Assembly (NCBI GenBank): GCA_036346275.1
Contig: CM070725.1
Location: 46,934,104-46,998,103, forward strand
Direction: 5' to 3'
DNA from: Otatea glauca
Taxonomy: Eukaryota; Streptophyta; Magnoliopsida; Poales; Poaceae
Length of the DNA stretch: 64,000 nt
In this document: piece by piece, positions 12,901-23,620 of the stretch
How positions within the stretch are numbered: the stretch's first letter is position 1
How the letters are laid out: the number at the start of each line of letters is the position of its first letter
Translations under genes and position numbers: made by a program
The notes under the pieces: generated by a model
The model's database searches: none
Told to the model about the DNA's origin: nothing
The model's input: the letters and a program-made list of their open reading frames with translations, nothing else

Positions 12901-14057
12901 GTGAATGCGATGCTTTGGCGCGGTTTTATAGACAAAAGAGCGGTTGCACGGGATCGAGCGGAAGAAGAAAAGCGGCGGCTTGCGGGTTCTCTCGGTCGTT
13001 CCTCTGCAGGAGAGAGAGCACGGAGACCGAGGCATTGCGGCGTGGCAGGCGGCGTCTTTGGCGTCCTCGGGTGAAGTGTTGCGGCGGAAATGAGACAAAA
13101 GCAGAGTCGACGCCGCCGGGCGAGAAGCAGCGAAGCTCGGAGAAAACGGAAAAAACGGAGAGGGTGAAACTGACAGGTGGGGCCAGGCGGTCGAGAGGGA
13201 AGAGGAAGTCGGCTGCTGGGGACAGCTGGCCATGCAGGCCCACATGTCGGTGGGACCGATTTTAATACTCGGGATAATTCTAGAGAACTCAGGGTAAAAT
13301 CGGAAGGTTAGGTTAAAAGATAGAGTCAGGATTTTACCAAACTTTTTACAGAGATCGGCAAGGTAAAGATCAAGGTCTAGTAAAATTTTCAGAAAAATTT
13401 AATGAACATAAATATTATTAAAAATCTGACAATGCACTATTAATGATTTTCACTGATTCTGATTTCCATTTAATCGAGGGATAAAATCAATTTATTATTT
13501 TATGAAACTTTTTGAAAGGATTGTAATTAATATTTTATACCTGATGAAAAATTTTCATAATTTTATATTTGATATTTTATTTTTAATAATTCTGACACTG
13601 CATTTTCCGGCTTTTAAGATTGACTGTTGTTGAATTTCTAAAATTAATAAATTAAGAGATAAATTCATGATATTTTTACCAGGGTTGAGTTAAGATAATA
13701 TGTCGGCATGGTTAAAATTTCAACTATGGTTAAGGTAAGAAATATTCTGAACAAATCTTTTGGTTCTGATTTCCTCTTTGACTTTTCATGATTATCTTTG
13801 TATTTTATTTTATTTTATTAATGCCAGGATATAGCAAGAGGCAAAATCATGATTCTGAGATTTTTAAGGATTTTACTGACTTTATCTTTTTACCTTTTTA
13901 CCTTTTACCATTTTACCATATAGCATTTTGGATTTCTTTTAATGGTAAAAGCCAAAAGAATTTCTTTAATTCAAGAAAAATCAGAAAACATAACAATAAT
14001 TCATATGAGTATTTTTAATACCGCATTTCTGATTTTATTGAATTTTGGGTTGTTACA
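9946..14057 (-). repeat. 5' LTR of the chromovirus (4112 bp)
   Basis: In element sense it starts TGTAACAACCC at 14057 and ends CCTTACA at 9946, giving TG...CA termini. It is alignable end to end with 1-4069. It contains a GC- and CpG-rich, gene-promoter-like block at about 12200-13260 flanked by AT-rich sequence. At over 4 kb it is far longer than most plant LTRs. Confidence 0.93.
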
Positions 14058-14725
14058 ATACTCGAGGATTACAATCAAGGGTTAGATTTTATAAACTGAA
14101 AACTTGGATGGGAAGGCAGGATGCCATTGAAAAGTTTGGAACATGACTTAGGGCTAGATGCCATGTTTACTTAAGAAATACATGCAATTTATTTATTATT
14201 GTTACTTGTTTTATTGTCTATTTAATCTACTTATTGTATTCATTTATAAATACTACTTTATTGCAAAATAACCATATAGCTATTCTATTGGAATAAGCCT
14301 TGCATATAGTTATGTTAGAATTGCATTCTGTGCGCAACTTATTGAGTGCTTTAAAGGACTCACCCTTGCCAACAACAAACCACCTGTTGAGGAGTCTACA
14401 CCAGCTCTGGAGGAGTACTAGGAGGAGACGAATGATTAGGGTGTGAGCCTTGCCAGTTTCCTGTGGTATACTGAGGCGTCATCTACGTTTTTAATTCCAC
14501 TGTAGTGTTTTAGTTTAATGTTCTTAGTATAGTCCTACGTGGCTTTTTCGTGTAAGTTGACCATAAGGACATTTAACAATTATAATTAATATATAGAGTC
14601 TTTTATTATGTTTTCATTGTGTATGATTGTGATATTTATCTATATTGAGCCTGTGTGCACTAGCGTGATCATGGACTAGTGCGATATGCACAAAGGGTCC
14701 AAAATTGCATATTCGGGTCCCGACA
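14058..14725 (+). repeat. Tail of an older gypsy LTR, truncated by the chromovirus insertion
   Basis: The sequence resembles the last ~0.6 kb of the solo LTR at 42828-48130 in layout. It has a segment with GGACTCACCCTTGCC (14368-14382), later a GATCATGGACTAGTGCG segment, and it ends GGGTCCCGACA at 14725. The solo LTR has ACTCACCCTTGCC, then GATCATGGGACTAGT, then a GGTCGTTACA end. The start coincides exactly with the chromovirus LTR boundary, so the chromovirus inserted into this LTR. No coding capacity. Confidence 0.6.
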
Positions 14726-14959
14726 GCTATGGTCAGTTCATATGCAAATTGGCAACATGATGAGGTCGAATGCATATCGAGTAAAGTCCTAGATGATTGT
14801 GATTTCATCTGCATCAACAAAACATGACTTATTCTAATCAAAGTAAGACCAAGCACACTTGATCGAACAGGCGAATTTTGCGCCAATGGAGTCTAAATCG
14901 GCAATAAAGGCTTTACAAGATAGAATGTGCAGCTATCGGCAATCAACGGATAGCTATGA

Positions 14960-17900
14960 GGCCATTGAAGATTTTCAAGAAATCGAGCAATTAGGCTAAG
15001 GTTTCACGTCGACTGATTTGCTGGACGAAATTGACATAGGTGATGGTTATAGAAAAAGATCAACTTTTATTAGTTCTAATTTAGCCACAGATTATAAAGA
15101 AAAGTTGGTGAAGATGTTAAGGAATTATAAAGATTGTTTTGCTTGGGAGTATCATGAGATGCCTGGTTTAGGCCCACAACTTGTTGAACATCTGCTACCT
15201 ATAAAGCCAGGTTATCGACCGTTTAAATAGTCCTGTAGACAATTTAATTCGGCCCTATATATTACTATAAAAGAAGAAATTGAGCGATTGTTGGAGGCTA
15301 AGTTTATCAGGGCTTGCTGATATGTTGAGTGGGTTTTTAATATTATCCCTGTTATAAAGAAAAATGGCAAGCTCAAGGTGTGTGTTGATTTTAGGGATTT
15401 AAATAAAGCCACGCCAAAGGATGAGTACCCGATGCCTATAGCCAATATGCTTATCAATGCTGCATCAGGGAATAAAATTATTAGTTTTCTTGATGGCAAT
15501 GCCGGGTATAATCAAATATTTATGGCAGAAGCCGATATTAGGTGCCCTAGTGCTCTGGGCTTGTTTGAGTGGGTTGTGATGACGTTCAGCTTAAAAAATA
15601 CTAGTGCAACATATCAACGTGCCATGAATTTGATTTTTCATGATATAATCGGCCATATCGTGGAAATCTACATCGATGATGTGGTTGTAAAATCCGGAGA
15701 GGATCTTCAACATCTAGTCAATTTGGAAACGGTATTTAAAAGGACTAGTGCACATGGCTTGAAGATGAATCCATACAAGTGTGCTTTTGGGGTATCGGCT
15801 GGACAGTTTTTAAGCTTTATGATCCATGAAAGAGGAATTGAAGTCAATAAAGAAAGGGTCAAAGATATAGCTAAAACTAAGCCATCAGCCTGCAAACAAG
15901 ACTTACAGAAGCTGATCAACAAGATTAATTATTTACGGTGATTTATTTCAAATTTGTCTGGTCGTATTAGTTCATTTACCCTATTATTTAAATTAAAGGA
16001 TAATCAATACTTTGTCTGGGGAGCTGATCAGCACAAAGCTTTCGAAAGTATAAAGAAATATTTGTCTAATCCTCCAGTTTTAGCTGCACCTTAGAAAGGT
16101 ATACCATTTAAATTATATATATCAGCTAAAGAGGCGACGATTGGAGCTGTTTTGGCGCAAGAGATTGATGGTAAAGAGCGGGTTATTCTCTACTTAAACC
16201 GATGGTTAATTGATGCAAAAACTAGGCACCCTTTTGTAGAAAATCTCTACTTATCATTATATTTTGCTTATACCAAGTTAAAGCATTATATTTTAGCATC
16301 GGTTTGTAAAGTTATTTGTAAAACCGATGTTATCAGCTCCAATTTTTTGGGGTCAACTTGGTAAATGGGCCTATACACTCATCAAGTTCGACCTAACATA
16401 TGAATCAGCTAAACCTGTCAAGGGTCAAGCAATTGCCAATTTTATAACGGGACATGAAACCGATATGAATGCCGATCTAATATGTGTTGCCCCTTGGCAA
16501 TTGTTTTTTACGGATCGGTATGTCAAGAGGGCGATGGTATCAAAATAGTGTTGATCTCGCCAAAAGGGTATAGCTTTGAGTTCGCATTCAGTCTAAATTG
16601 TAGGTGTTCCAATAATCAAGCCGGATATGAAGCATTGCTTAAAGGCCTACAAATACTCGATAATATCGAAGTTGATTCTATTGAGGTTTATGGCGATTCC
16701 CTGTTGGTGGTTCAGCAGATGAAGGGGGGGGGAATACAACCACTATGATGAAGTCTTGATCAAATACTTGGAGCAGTGTATCGATATAATCGACTTATTT
16801 ACTTCTTTTTCAATTTGCCATATTCCTCGTGAGTTAAATGAGAAGGTTAACTTGTTAGCTCAACAAGCTTTGAGTTACAAAGTTTTTGGCCGATTAGAGG
16901 AATTCGAGCAGATAGAAAAAATGGTCATGTACATCACCACCGATGATTGGAGAACGAAAATAGTGGAATATTTGACCGATCCTTCGAAACCCACTGATCG
17001 AAGAATTAAGAGACAGGCCCTAAAGTATGTCTTGCTCGATAATATATTGTATTATCGGACTTTAGAGGGTTTGTTACTGAAATGTCTTGGAGTTGAAGAA
17101 GCTAAAGTGGCCATAGGAGAAGCGCACAAGGTATTTGTGGAACCCATCAATTAGCTCATAAGATGAAATGGTTGTTAAGATGTGATGGGTATTTTTGGCC
17201 GACAATGTTGGAGGATTGTTTCAAATATTGTAAAGGATGTCAGACTTGTCAGAAATTTGGCAACATACAATTGGCTCCAGCATCAGCTTTGCATCCAATT
17301 ATCAAGCCTTGACCATATAAATGATGGGGAATATATATAATTGGACAAATATTTCATGCGTCAAGCAAAGGCTATAAATTCATATTGGCTGCTACCGAAT
17401 ATTTTTCTAAATGGGTTGAAGAAATTCTGCTTAAAAAAGTTACAAGTGTTGAAGCTATCGGATTTGGTACAGAACATATTGTCCATCGATTTGGAATTCC
17501 ACAGACTATTACGACTGATTAGGGCAATGTGTTTATGTCCGATGAGTTTCAAGTTTTTGCTAGAAGTTTGGGTATAAGATTGTTGAATTCATCACCCTAT
17601 TATGCTCAAGCTAATGGTCAGGTCGAGTCGTTAAATAAAATGTTGATTAAGTTAAACAAGAGAAAATTTGAAGAGAAACCAATAAATTGGCATGTAACGT
17701 TATCGGAGTCATTATGGGCCTATCAAATTGTGAACCATGGTGCAACAAAATTACCATCTTATCAATTGGTTTATGGACAAGAAGCTATGTTGCCCTTGAA
17801 AATCAATATTGACTCGATAAGAATGGCCAGACAAAATGGTTTGTCAGCTCAAGATTATAAGGATTTAATGACCGACAATTTGGACGACTTGGCGAAATTA

Positions 17901-18202
17901 CATTTACATACGCTGGATCGACTTAAGAAGAATAAGGCAAGAGTTGCAAAGGCTTACAATAAAAAAGTGATGCCTAAATCATTTTGTGAAGTTGATTTGG
18001 TTTGAAAAACTATACTACTTGTTGGTTTTATGGATAACCGATTTGGCAAGTGATCTCCAACATGGGAGGACCATATAGAATTCATCAGCTTGTGGATGAA
18101 AATTCTTATGTTTTGAAAACGTTGGAAGGAGTAGTATTTCCTAAAGCGATTAATGGTAAATACTTAAAGAAGTACTACCCAAGTATTTGGATTGTTTCTT
18201 AA
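14960..18202 (+). pseudogene. Tat-type gypsy pol remnant (RT, RNase H, second RNase H, integrase)
   Basis: RT runs from about 15018: the VDFRDLNKATPKDEYPMP box is at 15381-15434 and the catalytic YIDDVVVKS at about 15670-15696. RNase H follows (AKEATIGAVLAQE, 16129-16167). A second RNase H-like region has NNQAGYEALLKGL (16611-16649) and IEVYGDSLLVVQQM (16681-16722). The integrase HHCC region lies near 17150-17260, the second catalytic Asp near 17515, and the glutamate region (NGQVESLNKM) at 17611-17640. The C-terminus ends at the TAA at 18200-18202. In-frame stops occur near 15228, 15318, 15940, 16093, 17312, 17521 and 18002. A frameshift lies at the G-run near 16725 and another near 17130. 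Not functional. Confidence 0.85.
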
Positions 18203-18464
18203 TCTGCTAAGGGTAGCTATCGGTTGTGAAGCCAAATTAACTAATTGCGGTTAATTTTGGCTATGAACTATAATAATGAAAGTAAACTACAGCCGATTAC
18301 AAAAATCACATTTCAGAAATAAGGTTAAGCATAAATAACAATCAGTTAAACAGACGATTATAAATATCTTACACATCATTCCAAACATTGTTTTAAGACC
18401 AGCCCATTACAAACATTTAAGCATTATTTTTGGATAAGCCGATTGTGAAAGATGCGATTAGATA

Positions 18465-19652
18465 TCTTGGAAAAGACCAAAGAGAGCGGCTATTACCTTA
18501 GCGATGGTGGCTTGAATGTCATCCAGTATAGCTTGATCGGCTTCCTAGGTTCCAGGTATATCTGTAATCTTGGTCGATTGCTTCTTAACAGCTGCTATTG
18601 ATGAGGTAATAGAAATCTTCTAGGTCTTGAGGACCGACGTGCCATCTATTAGTTGTTTTTGGGCATTGCCAAGCTCTATGTTCACCTTGATTAGTTCCTC
18701 CTCCAGAGACTTCTTAGCCGATTCCATGCTAGCGTAGGACTATTTAATGTCCTTTAGCTCTTTCACTTCCTCATCATATTTTGCTTTTTGAGTTTTTTGT
18801 GTCGGTCACCAGCTTATCTAGGAATTTCTTGTCTTCTCTTTGAGCCAATCGGAGCTGCATCCTGGACTCAACCACTTTTAATGTTTCTTTCTTGTTGTCT
18901 AGAAAGCAAACGTCCATCATAGCTGCAGTAGCCTCCTCTGGCAACTCAGCCTTTATTGTGTTCATTGCGTCACGTATCAGCTGGGAGTTTTCTAGCAATG
19001 AAGCCGATGGACTGTGGAGCAGTTTGAACAGGTGTCTGAGTTTTTCCTTGGTGTCCAGGGCCGATGCAACAATAGTTGATGCGCCCTTGGATGCGGCGAT
19101 GATATTCTGAATTGCCTCAGGGATGGATTCAGTGCTGATTTCTGGTTCGTCCAAATCTGACAAGTCAAATCCTAACATACTCGTCATGTATTCGGGCGGT
19201 TTGTTGGATGGCTATGCAGCAGTGGTGATAGCCTGAGGCATCGGATGCAATGGAAGAGGAGGCAAGTCCGTTTCTGCTGGAAGATCAGCTAAGATATCTA
19301 CCATAGATACTAGTGTAGAAAGAGGAGGCTGCAGGAGAATCCAAAAACAAGTTAAGCTAATTCATTTAGTTAGTCGGGTAAATTAAATTGGTGTAGAAGG
19401 CGATTTACTTGGCATGTACCTGATGCATGTGGTGGGCTTTCACCCGATTGTTCTTGGGATTTGAGTTGAGCTGATTCATTCAGTTAGTTGGGTAAATTAA
19501 ATTGGTGTAGAAGACGATTTACCTGGCCTGTACCTGATGCATGTGGTGAGCTTTCACCGATTGTTCTTAGGGTTTTCTACCCCTACCGACCAAGATTTTC
19601 TTATTGGGGCAAACACATTTCTTCTCTATTAAAAAATTAGCTAAAGAGTTTG
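18465..19652 (-). pseudogene. Antisense plant-mobile-domain gene, 3' part (coiled-coil tail)
   Basis: Minus-strand continuation of the gene that starts at 25464, beyond the nested insertion. The open stretch 19187-18774 is Leu/Glu/Lys-rich and predicted helical (TKEKLRHLFKLLHSPS, ESRMQLRLAQREDKKFLDKL); coding-like sequence continues through stops to about 18465. A candidate splice acceptor (TCTCCTGCAG on the minus strand) lies near 19331-19340. Upstream of it is a 114-bp tandem duplication (19356-19583) that contains a possible exon end, CATCAG/GTACAG. PMD proteins of this kind often have a C-terminal coiled coil. At least three in-frame stops make it a pseudogene. Confidence 0.6.
19648..19652. 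repeat. Target-site duplication, left copy (GTTTG)
   Basis: Identical to 23616-23620 on the other side of the nested element. Confidence 0.9.
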
Positions 19653-20499
19653 TGACGAACACTCCCACCACGGGTACCCCAAGCGGCCCGAAATGACGAA
19701 CGGGCTACCCCAAGACCGGCTCTGGCCGAAGGCCCCCGTTGGGCCAAGAAAGATACTCGACCCCGACCAAACCAACCAGGGGGCGTTCGACCCCCGCCAC
19801 AGGTCGGACCCCGCGAGCTCCGACCAATCCGGCGATCTCCGGGGACCAAGTGCCGAGCGGCCATGAGCCGTTGGTCACCGCCCTCACGGACACGGACACG
19901 GTAGCGGAGTGACCGTGCGAGGCGAGTGGCTCTTTCCCAAGCATCAAGGAGGTCGCCAAAGTCAAGGCTCGATCTCATCGTCCGATCATACGGTGTGGGG
20001 ACACGCTCCTCCCCGCAAACACCGAGCCGCAGCGTTATGGTGTCGACATCGGCAGCGTCTGAAGGGTAGGGCGCCATTCCACGACTACACGAAAAACTAC
20101 GCCACTCGATGAGTCCACCACCCAGCGTGGGGTAAGCGGACGACCGGTCACATCGCCAAGACCGAGGAGCGGGACTCCTAGCGTAGGACACCTCATCCTT
20201 TCCTCTCCCAACTTCCCAGAAACTGCCCCTCCTCATTGTATAAAGGGAGGCAGGGTCCTCTAGGAGGGAAAAAGGGGAGTGAGGGATCGAACCATCCTCT
20301 TCTCGTTTTCTTAGCTCTCGCTTGTAAAACACCCCGCAGTCATCTGCATCCGAAGCAATATAGCACTACCGCATGAACTGGAGTAGGGACATTCGGCCCG
20401 AACCAGTATACGTCTTGGGCTCCCTGAGTCTAACCATTCAAGGAGAGGAATGCGGCCCCTTGACTAAAAATTCACTCGCCGATGCTCGAAACACCGACA
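19653..20499 (+). repeat. 5' LTR of the LARD-like element (847 bp)
   Basis: Starts TGACGAACACTCCCACC and ends AACACCGACA. TATA box TTGTATAAAGGGAGG at about 20237-20250. Collinear with 22751-23615 and, inverted, with 53670-54532. Confidence 0.92.
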
Positions 20500-20539
20500 A
20501 TTGGTAGGCCCTGCCCCACAAAAAATAAGTTTAATATCG

Positions 20540-21075
20540 TTGGCGCCGAGTCCTGCTTCTTCCCTTGCCCGTAGTGTGTAGAAGTGCGAGAGAAGCGCTT
20601 CAGACTTCACGATCCGGTATTTGTGTTTGACGGGATACCCATGGTTCGGGTATGGGCTCTCCATCAGCTTCTCGAAGTGGTAGGGTGCCTGTCGTGCCTG
20701 CTGCTTGGCAGGATGGTCGGCAGCTGCGACCAAGTGGCCTTCGCGGCCTTGCTTCCCTTGCCGCTTCCGCTTGTCGAAGCGGTCGGAGGGGGAGCCGGTT
20801 TGAGCGCCGAGCTCTCGCTCGGCCTTTCCCTTCTCAAAGATCGCTCCCACAGCCTCTTCGCCAGAGGCGTGGTTGGTTGCGATGTCCAGGAGCTCCTTGA
20901 TGGTCCTGGGCTTGACGCAACCCAGCTTGTGCACCAAGGCTTTGCAGGTGGTGCCGTAGATGAACGCCCCGACAACGTCGGCGTCAGAGATGTCGGGGAG
21001 TTCGTTGCACTGTCGGGAGAAATGCCGGTTGTAGTCCCGGAGAGTTTCCCTCGGCTGCCGCTTGCATCTCTTCAG
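20540..21075 (-). pseudogene. gag fragment in inverted orientation inside the LARD-like element
   Basis: Minus-strand reading gives a gypsy gag segment: TLRDYNRHFSRQCNELPD near 21040-21000, GAFIYGTTCKALVHKLG, RTIKELLDIATNHASGEEA at about 20905-20850, then a basic stretch and a gag C-terminal motif (HFEKLMESPYPNHGYPVKH, 20680-20625). It is open but spans two frames with a frameshift near 20940. It faces against the LTR direction, with its C-terminal end beside the left LTR. In a normal element gag would be on the LTR sense strand, so this segment was inverted or captured. Confidence 0.7.
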
Positions 21076-21236
21076 GTCCCACTCGGATCACCCGTTATTA
21101 GCTCACACGAGCACGGCGTTCAAACCAACGCGGGTAAACGCGCGTCCGCTCACCCCCTCTAGGTCCCACACCTACGGACAGGGCGTATATGTGGGTCTGA
21201 CAGCGGCCACTCCTCTCAAAAGTACCCTCACCAGAT

Positions 21237-21926
21237 GACCAAGGCCCCGTCCAGCTACGACGTAAAACGAGCCCTCACCGTCTAGCTATGACGTAAAACA
21301 AGCACTCGGACACTAGAACCTCTTGAGAGGCATCTGGGCATCCACGCCGACCAAGGCCCCGTCCAGCTACGACGTAAAACAAGCACTCGGACACTAGAAC
21401 CTCCCGAGAGGCATCTGGGCGTCCGTGCCGACCAAGGCCCCGTCCAGCTACGACGTAAAATGAGCCCTCACCGTCCAGCTATGACGTAAAACGAGCACTC
21501 GGATACCAGAACCTCCCGAGAGGCATCTGGGCATTTGCGCCGACCAAGGCCCCGTCTAGCTACGACGTAAAACAAGCACTCGGACACTAGAACCTCCCGA
21601 GAGGCATCTGGGCGTCTGCGCCGACCAAAGCCCCGTCCAGCTACGACGTAAAACGAGCCCTTACCGTCCAGCTATGACGTAAAACGAGTACTCAGACACC
21701 AGAACCTCCGAGAGGCATCTGGGCGTCTGCGCCAACCAAGGCTCCGTCTAGCTACGACGTAAAACGAGCCCTTACCGTCCAGCTACGACGTAAAACGAGC
21801 ACTCAGACACTAGAACCTCCCGAGTGGCATCTGGGCGTCCGCGCCGACCAAGGCCCCGTCCAGCTACGACGTAAAACGAGCACTAGGATACCGGAACCTC
21901 CCGAGAGGCATCTGGGAGTTCGCGTG
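21237..21926. repeat. Minisatellite with alternating 111- and 82-bp units
   Basis: Seven units start with GACCAAGGCCCCGTCCAGC (or a variant) at 21237, 21348, 21431, 21541, 21623, 21734 and 21845. Long units (about 111 bp) carry a second copy of the module CGTCCAGCTACGACGTAAAA; short units (about 82 bp) carry one. All end in AGGCATCTGGGCG-type sequence. Order is long, short, long, short, long, long, short. Confidence 0.88.
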
Positions 21927-22139
21927 AGGCATCTGAGTATCTGTGCTCAAGGGAAATGGCCATATACCGACTGCCGACCCTCGAGGGCAAGGTTAGTTGG
22001 GAAAAGCGCCTAAGCGAACTCATCACCTTGAGCGGATGCCGAGACCGAAGGAAATTTTATTATAAGCCGCGAGTTGAGCGTTACATAATGCTACGAAAGA
22101 ACCTAACGACTACGCCCGGCGCGCGCGACCTACTGCTTC

Positions 22140-22290
22140 GATGAGGATGCTCCTCGCCTCGAAGAGCTTCGGAACCTCCCCAAGCAGCGCGTCGACGGTG
22201 GCGATATCGCGGGCAATGGCCTCCTCCTCCTCCGCAGCTTTGGCCAACGCCTGGTTGTACTCGCCCGAGAGTGGCTAGAGGGTCCTACTC
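22140..22290 (-). pseudogene. Short antisense coiled-coil coding fragment
   Basis: The minus strand reads an Ala/Glu-rich helical segment (EYNQALAKAAEEEEAIARD, then TVDALLGEVPKLFEA) at about 22165-22275. It resembles the C-terminal coiled coil of transposon-carried PMD genes in style. This is an inference; only about 50 residues are visible. Confidence 0.35.
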
Positions 22291-22750
22291 CTCCTCGGGC
22301 GTCGATGGAGCGTCGAATTCAAAGACTAATGGCAGAGCCATCGGAGGTTGCGAGGAAAGGTTCTGAGCTGGGGATATTCGTTCAAGCAAGCAGTGATATC
22401 CTCATATACTCAAAGGGAAGCCAAACGGTCCGAATAAATACAGACGCGGAAGACGAAACGGCCCTCACCAAATTTCGGAGCGGCCAGGAAGGCGTATCAC
22501 CAAGGGTTATCAAAACCACGCCCGACGCGCGCAACGAAGTAATTAAAGGCCTCTGCGGCAGAGATACCTACGGCCAAACTGCGACCGCCGAGGCTCAAGC
22601 TGCCAGTGCGCTCGAGTGCACCAGTGGAACAAGCCAACGGATCGATCGGATCGGCCGACCAAGTCCGATCGCCGCACACGATCGAGTTTTACCAACCTGG
22701 CTAAGCCCCCGACCGTATCTAACGAACTCGCTCGGGGGCTCGGGGGCTAC

Positions 22751-23615
22751 TGATGAACACTCTCACCATGGGTACCCCCAGCGGCCCGGAATGATGAACA
22801 GGCTGCCCCAAGACCGGCTCTGGCCGAAGGCCCCCGCTGGGCCACGAAAGATACTCGACCCCGACCAAACCAACCAGGGGGTGTCCGACCCCCGCCACGG
22901 GTCGGACCCCGCAAGCTCCGACCAATCCGAAGAAATCTCCGCCGAGGACCGAGTGCCAGGCTGCCGCGAGCCGTTGGTCACCTGCCCCCACGGACACGAC
23001 AGCGTGGAGTGACCGTGCGAGGGCAGGTGGCTCTTTCCCAAGGCAACAAAGAGGTCGGTAAAGTCAAGGCTCCAGTCTCATCGTCCAGTCATGCACAGTG
23101 TGTGGACACGCTCCCTCCCGAGGAAGCACCGGAGCCACGCGTTATGGCGTCAGCATCTGACAGGCGTACAGAAGAGTACGAGCGCCATTCCCTGACTACA
23201 CGGAAAATTACGCCACTCGATGAGTCCACCGACCCGGCGTGGGGTAAGCGGACGACCGGTCACATCGCCAAGACCAAGAGCCAGGACTCCTAGCGTAGGA
23301 CACCTCATCCTTTCCTCTCCAACTTCCCCTGTAACCTGCCCCCTCCGACTGTATAAAGGGAGGCAGGGTCCTCTAGGAGGGAAAAGGGGGAGCGAGGGAT
23401 CGAACCATCCTCTTCTCGTTTTCTTAGCTCTCGCTTGTAAAACACCCCACAGTCATCTGCACCCGAAGCAATATAGCACCACCACACGAACTGGAATAGG
23501 GACATTCGGCCCGAACCAGTATACGTCTTGAGCTCCCTGAGTCTAACCATTCAAGGAGAGGGAACGCGTGGCCCCTTGACTAAAAATTCACTCGCCGGTG
23601 CTCGAAACATCAACA
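22751..23615 (+). repeat. 3' LTR of the LARD-like element (865 bp)
   Basis: Starts TGATGAACACTCTCACC directly after the G-rich tract 22731-22750 and ends AACATCAACA. A long plus-strand ORF crossing into it (22305-23012) is not a gene. Confidence 0.92.
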
Positions 23616-23620
23616 GTTTG
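23616..23620. repeat. Target-site duplication, right copy (GTTTG)
   Basis: Identical to 19648-19652. It shows that both LTRs belong to one insertion event. Confidence 0.9.

Larger units (their letters stand above)
1..14057 (-). mobile_element. Ty3/gypsy chromovirus with ~4.1-kb LTRs, nearly complete, degenerate
   Basis: Two direct copies of a ~4.1-kb sequence flank a 5.9-kb interior. Position 1 of the window matches position 10015, so only about 69 bp of the left LTR lies outside. A primer-binding site complementary to initiator tRNA-Met lies next to the right LTR on the minus strand, so the right LTR is the 5' LTR and transcription runs right to left. Interior order in that direction is pre-gag ORF, gag, zinc knuckle, protease, RT, RNase H, integrase, chromodomain. 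This is the order of Ty3/gypsy chromoviruses; long LTRs and the Met primer suggest a Tekay-like group (inference). Coding regions are broken by many small frameshifts. The target-site duplication cannot be tested because the left flank is missing; the right flank begins ATACT. Confidence 0.93.
19653..23615 (+). mobile_element. Non-autonomous LTR retrotransposon (LARD-like), 3963 bp, complete
   Basis: Two LTRs (19653-20499 and 22751-23615) flank an interior of about 2.25 kb without an intact pol. A perfect 5-bp target-site duplication GTTTG lies at 19648-19652 and 23616-23620. A polypurine-like tract (GGGGGCTCGGGGGCTAC) precedes the right LTR and a TATA box (GTATAAAGGGAGG) points the same way, so sense is plus. 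The interior carries a gag fragment in the opposite orientation, a minisatellite and a short antisense coiled-coil coding fragment. It must borrow proteins from a related autonomous, probably Tat-type, element (inference). Confidence 0.9.

Noticed and set aside
12664..13245. 193-codon minus-strand ORF
   Set aside because: Same LTR block as above; not conserved as an open frame in the left LTR and no protein motif.
19637..20332. 231-codon minus-strand ORF
   Set aside because: It lies wholly in an LTR and crosses its boundary; the corresponding frame is shorter or broken in the copies at 22751 and 53670.
20584..21162. 192-codon plus-strand ORF inside the LARD-like element
   Set aside because: It is the complement of the recognisable minus-strand gag fragment.
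21237..21926. CRISPR-like array of direct repeats
   Set aside because: Repeats are contiguous units without unique spacers, in a plant retroelement; it is a minisatellite.
22305..23012. 235-codon plus-strand ORF
   Set aside because: It runs across the polypurine tract into the 3' LTR; the LTR part is not open in the other LTR copies, and no domain is seen.
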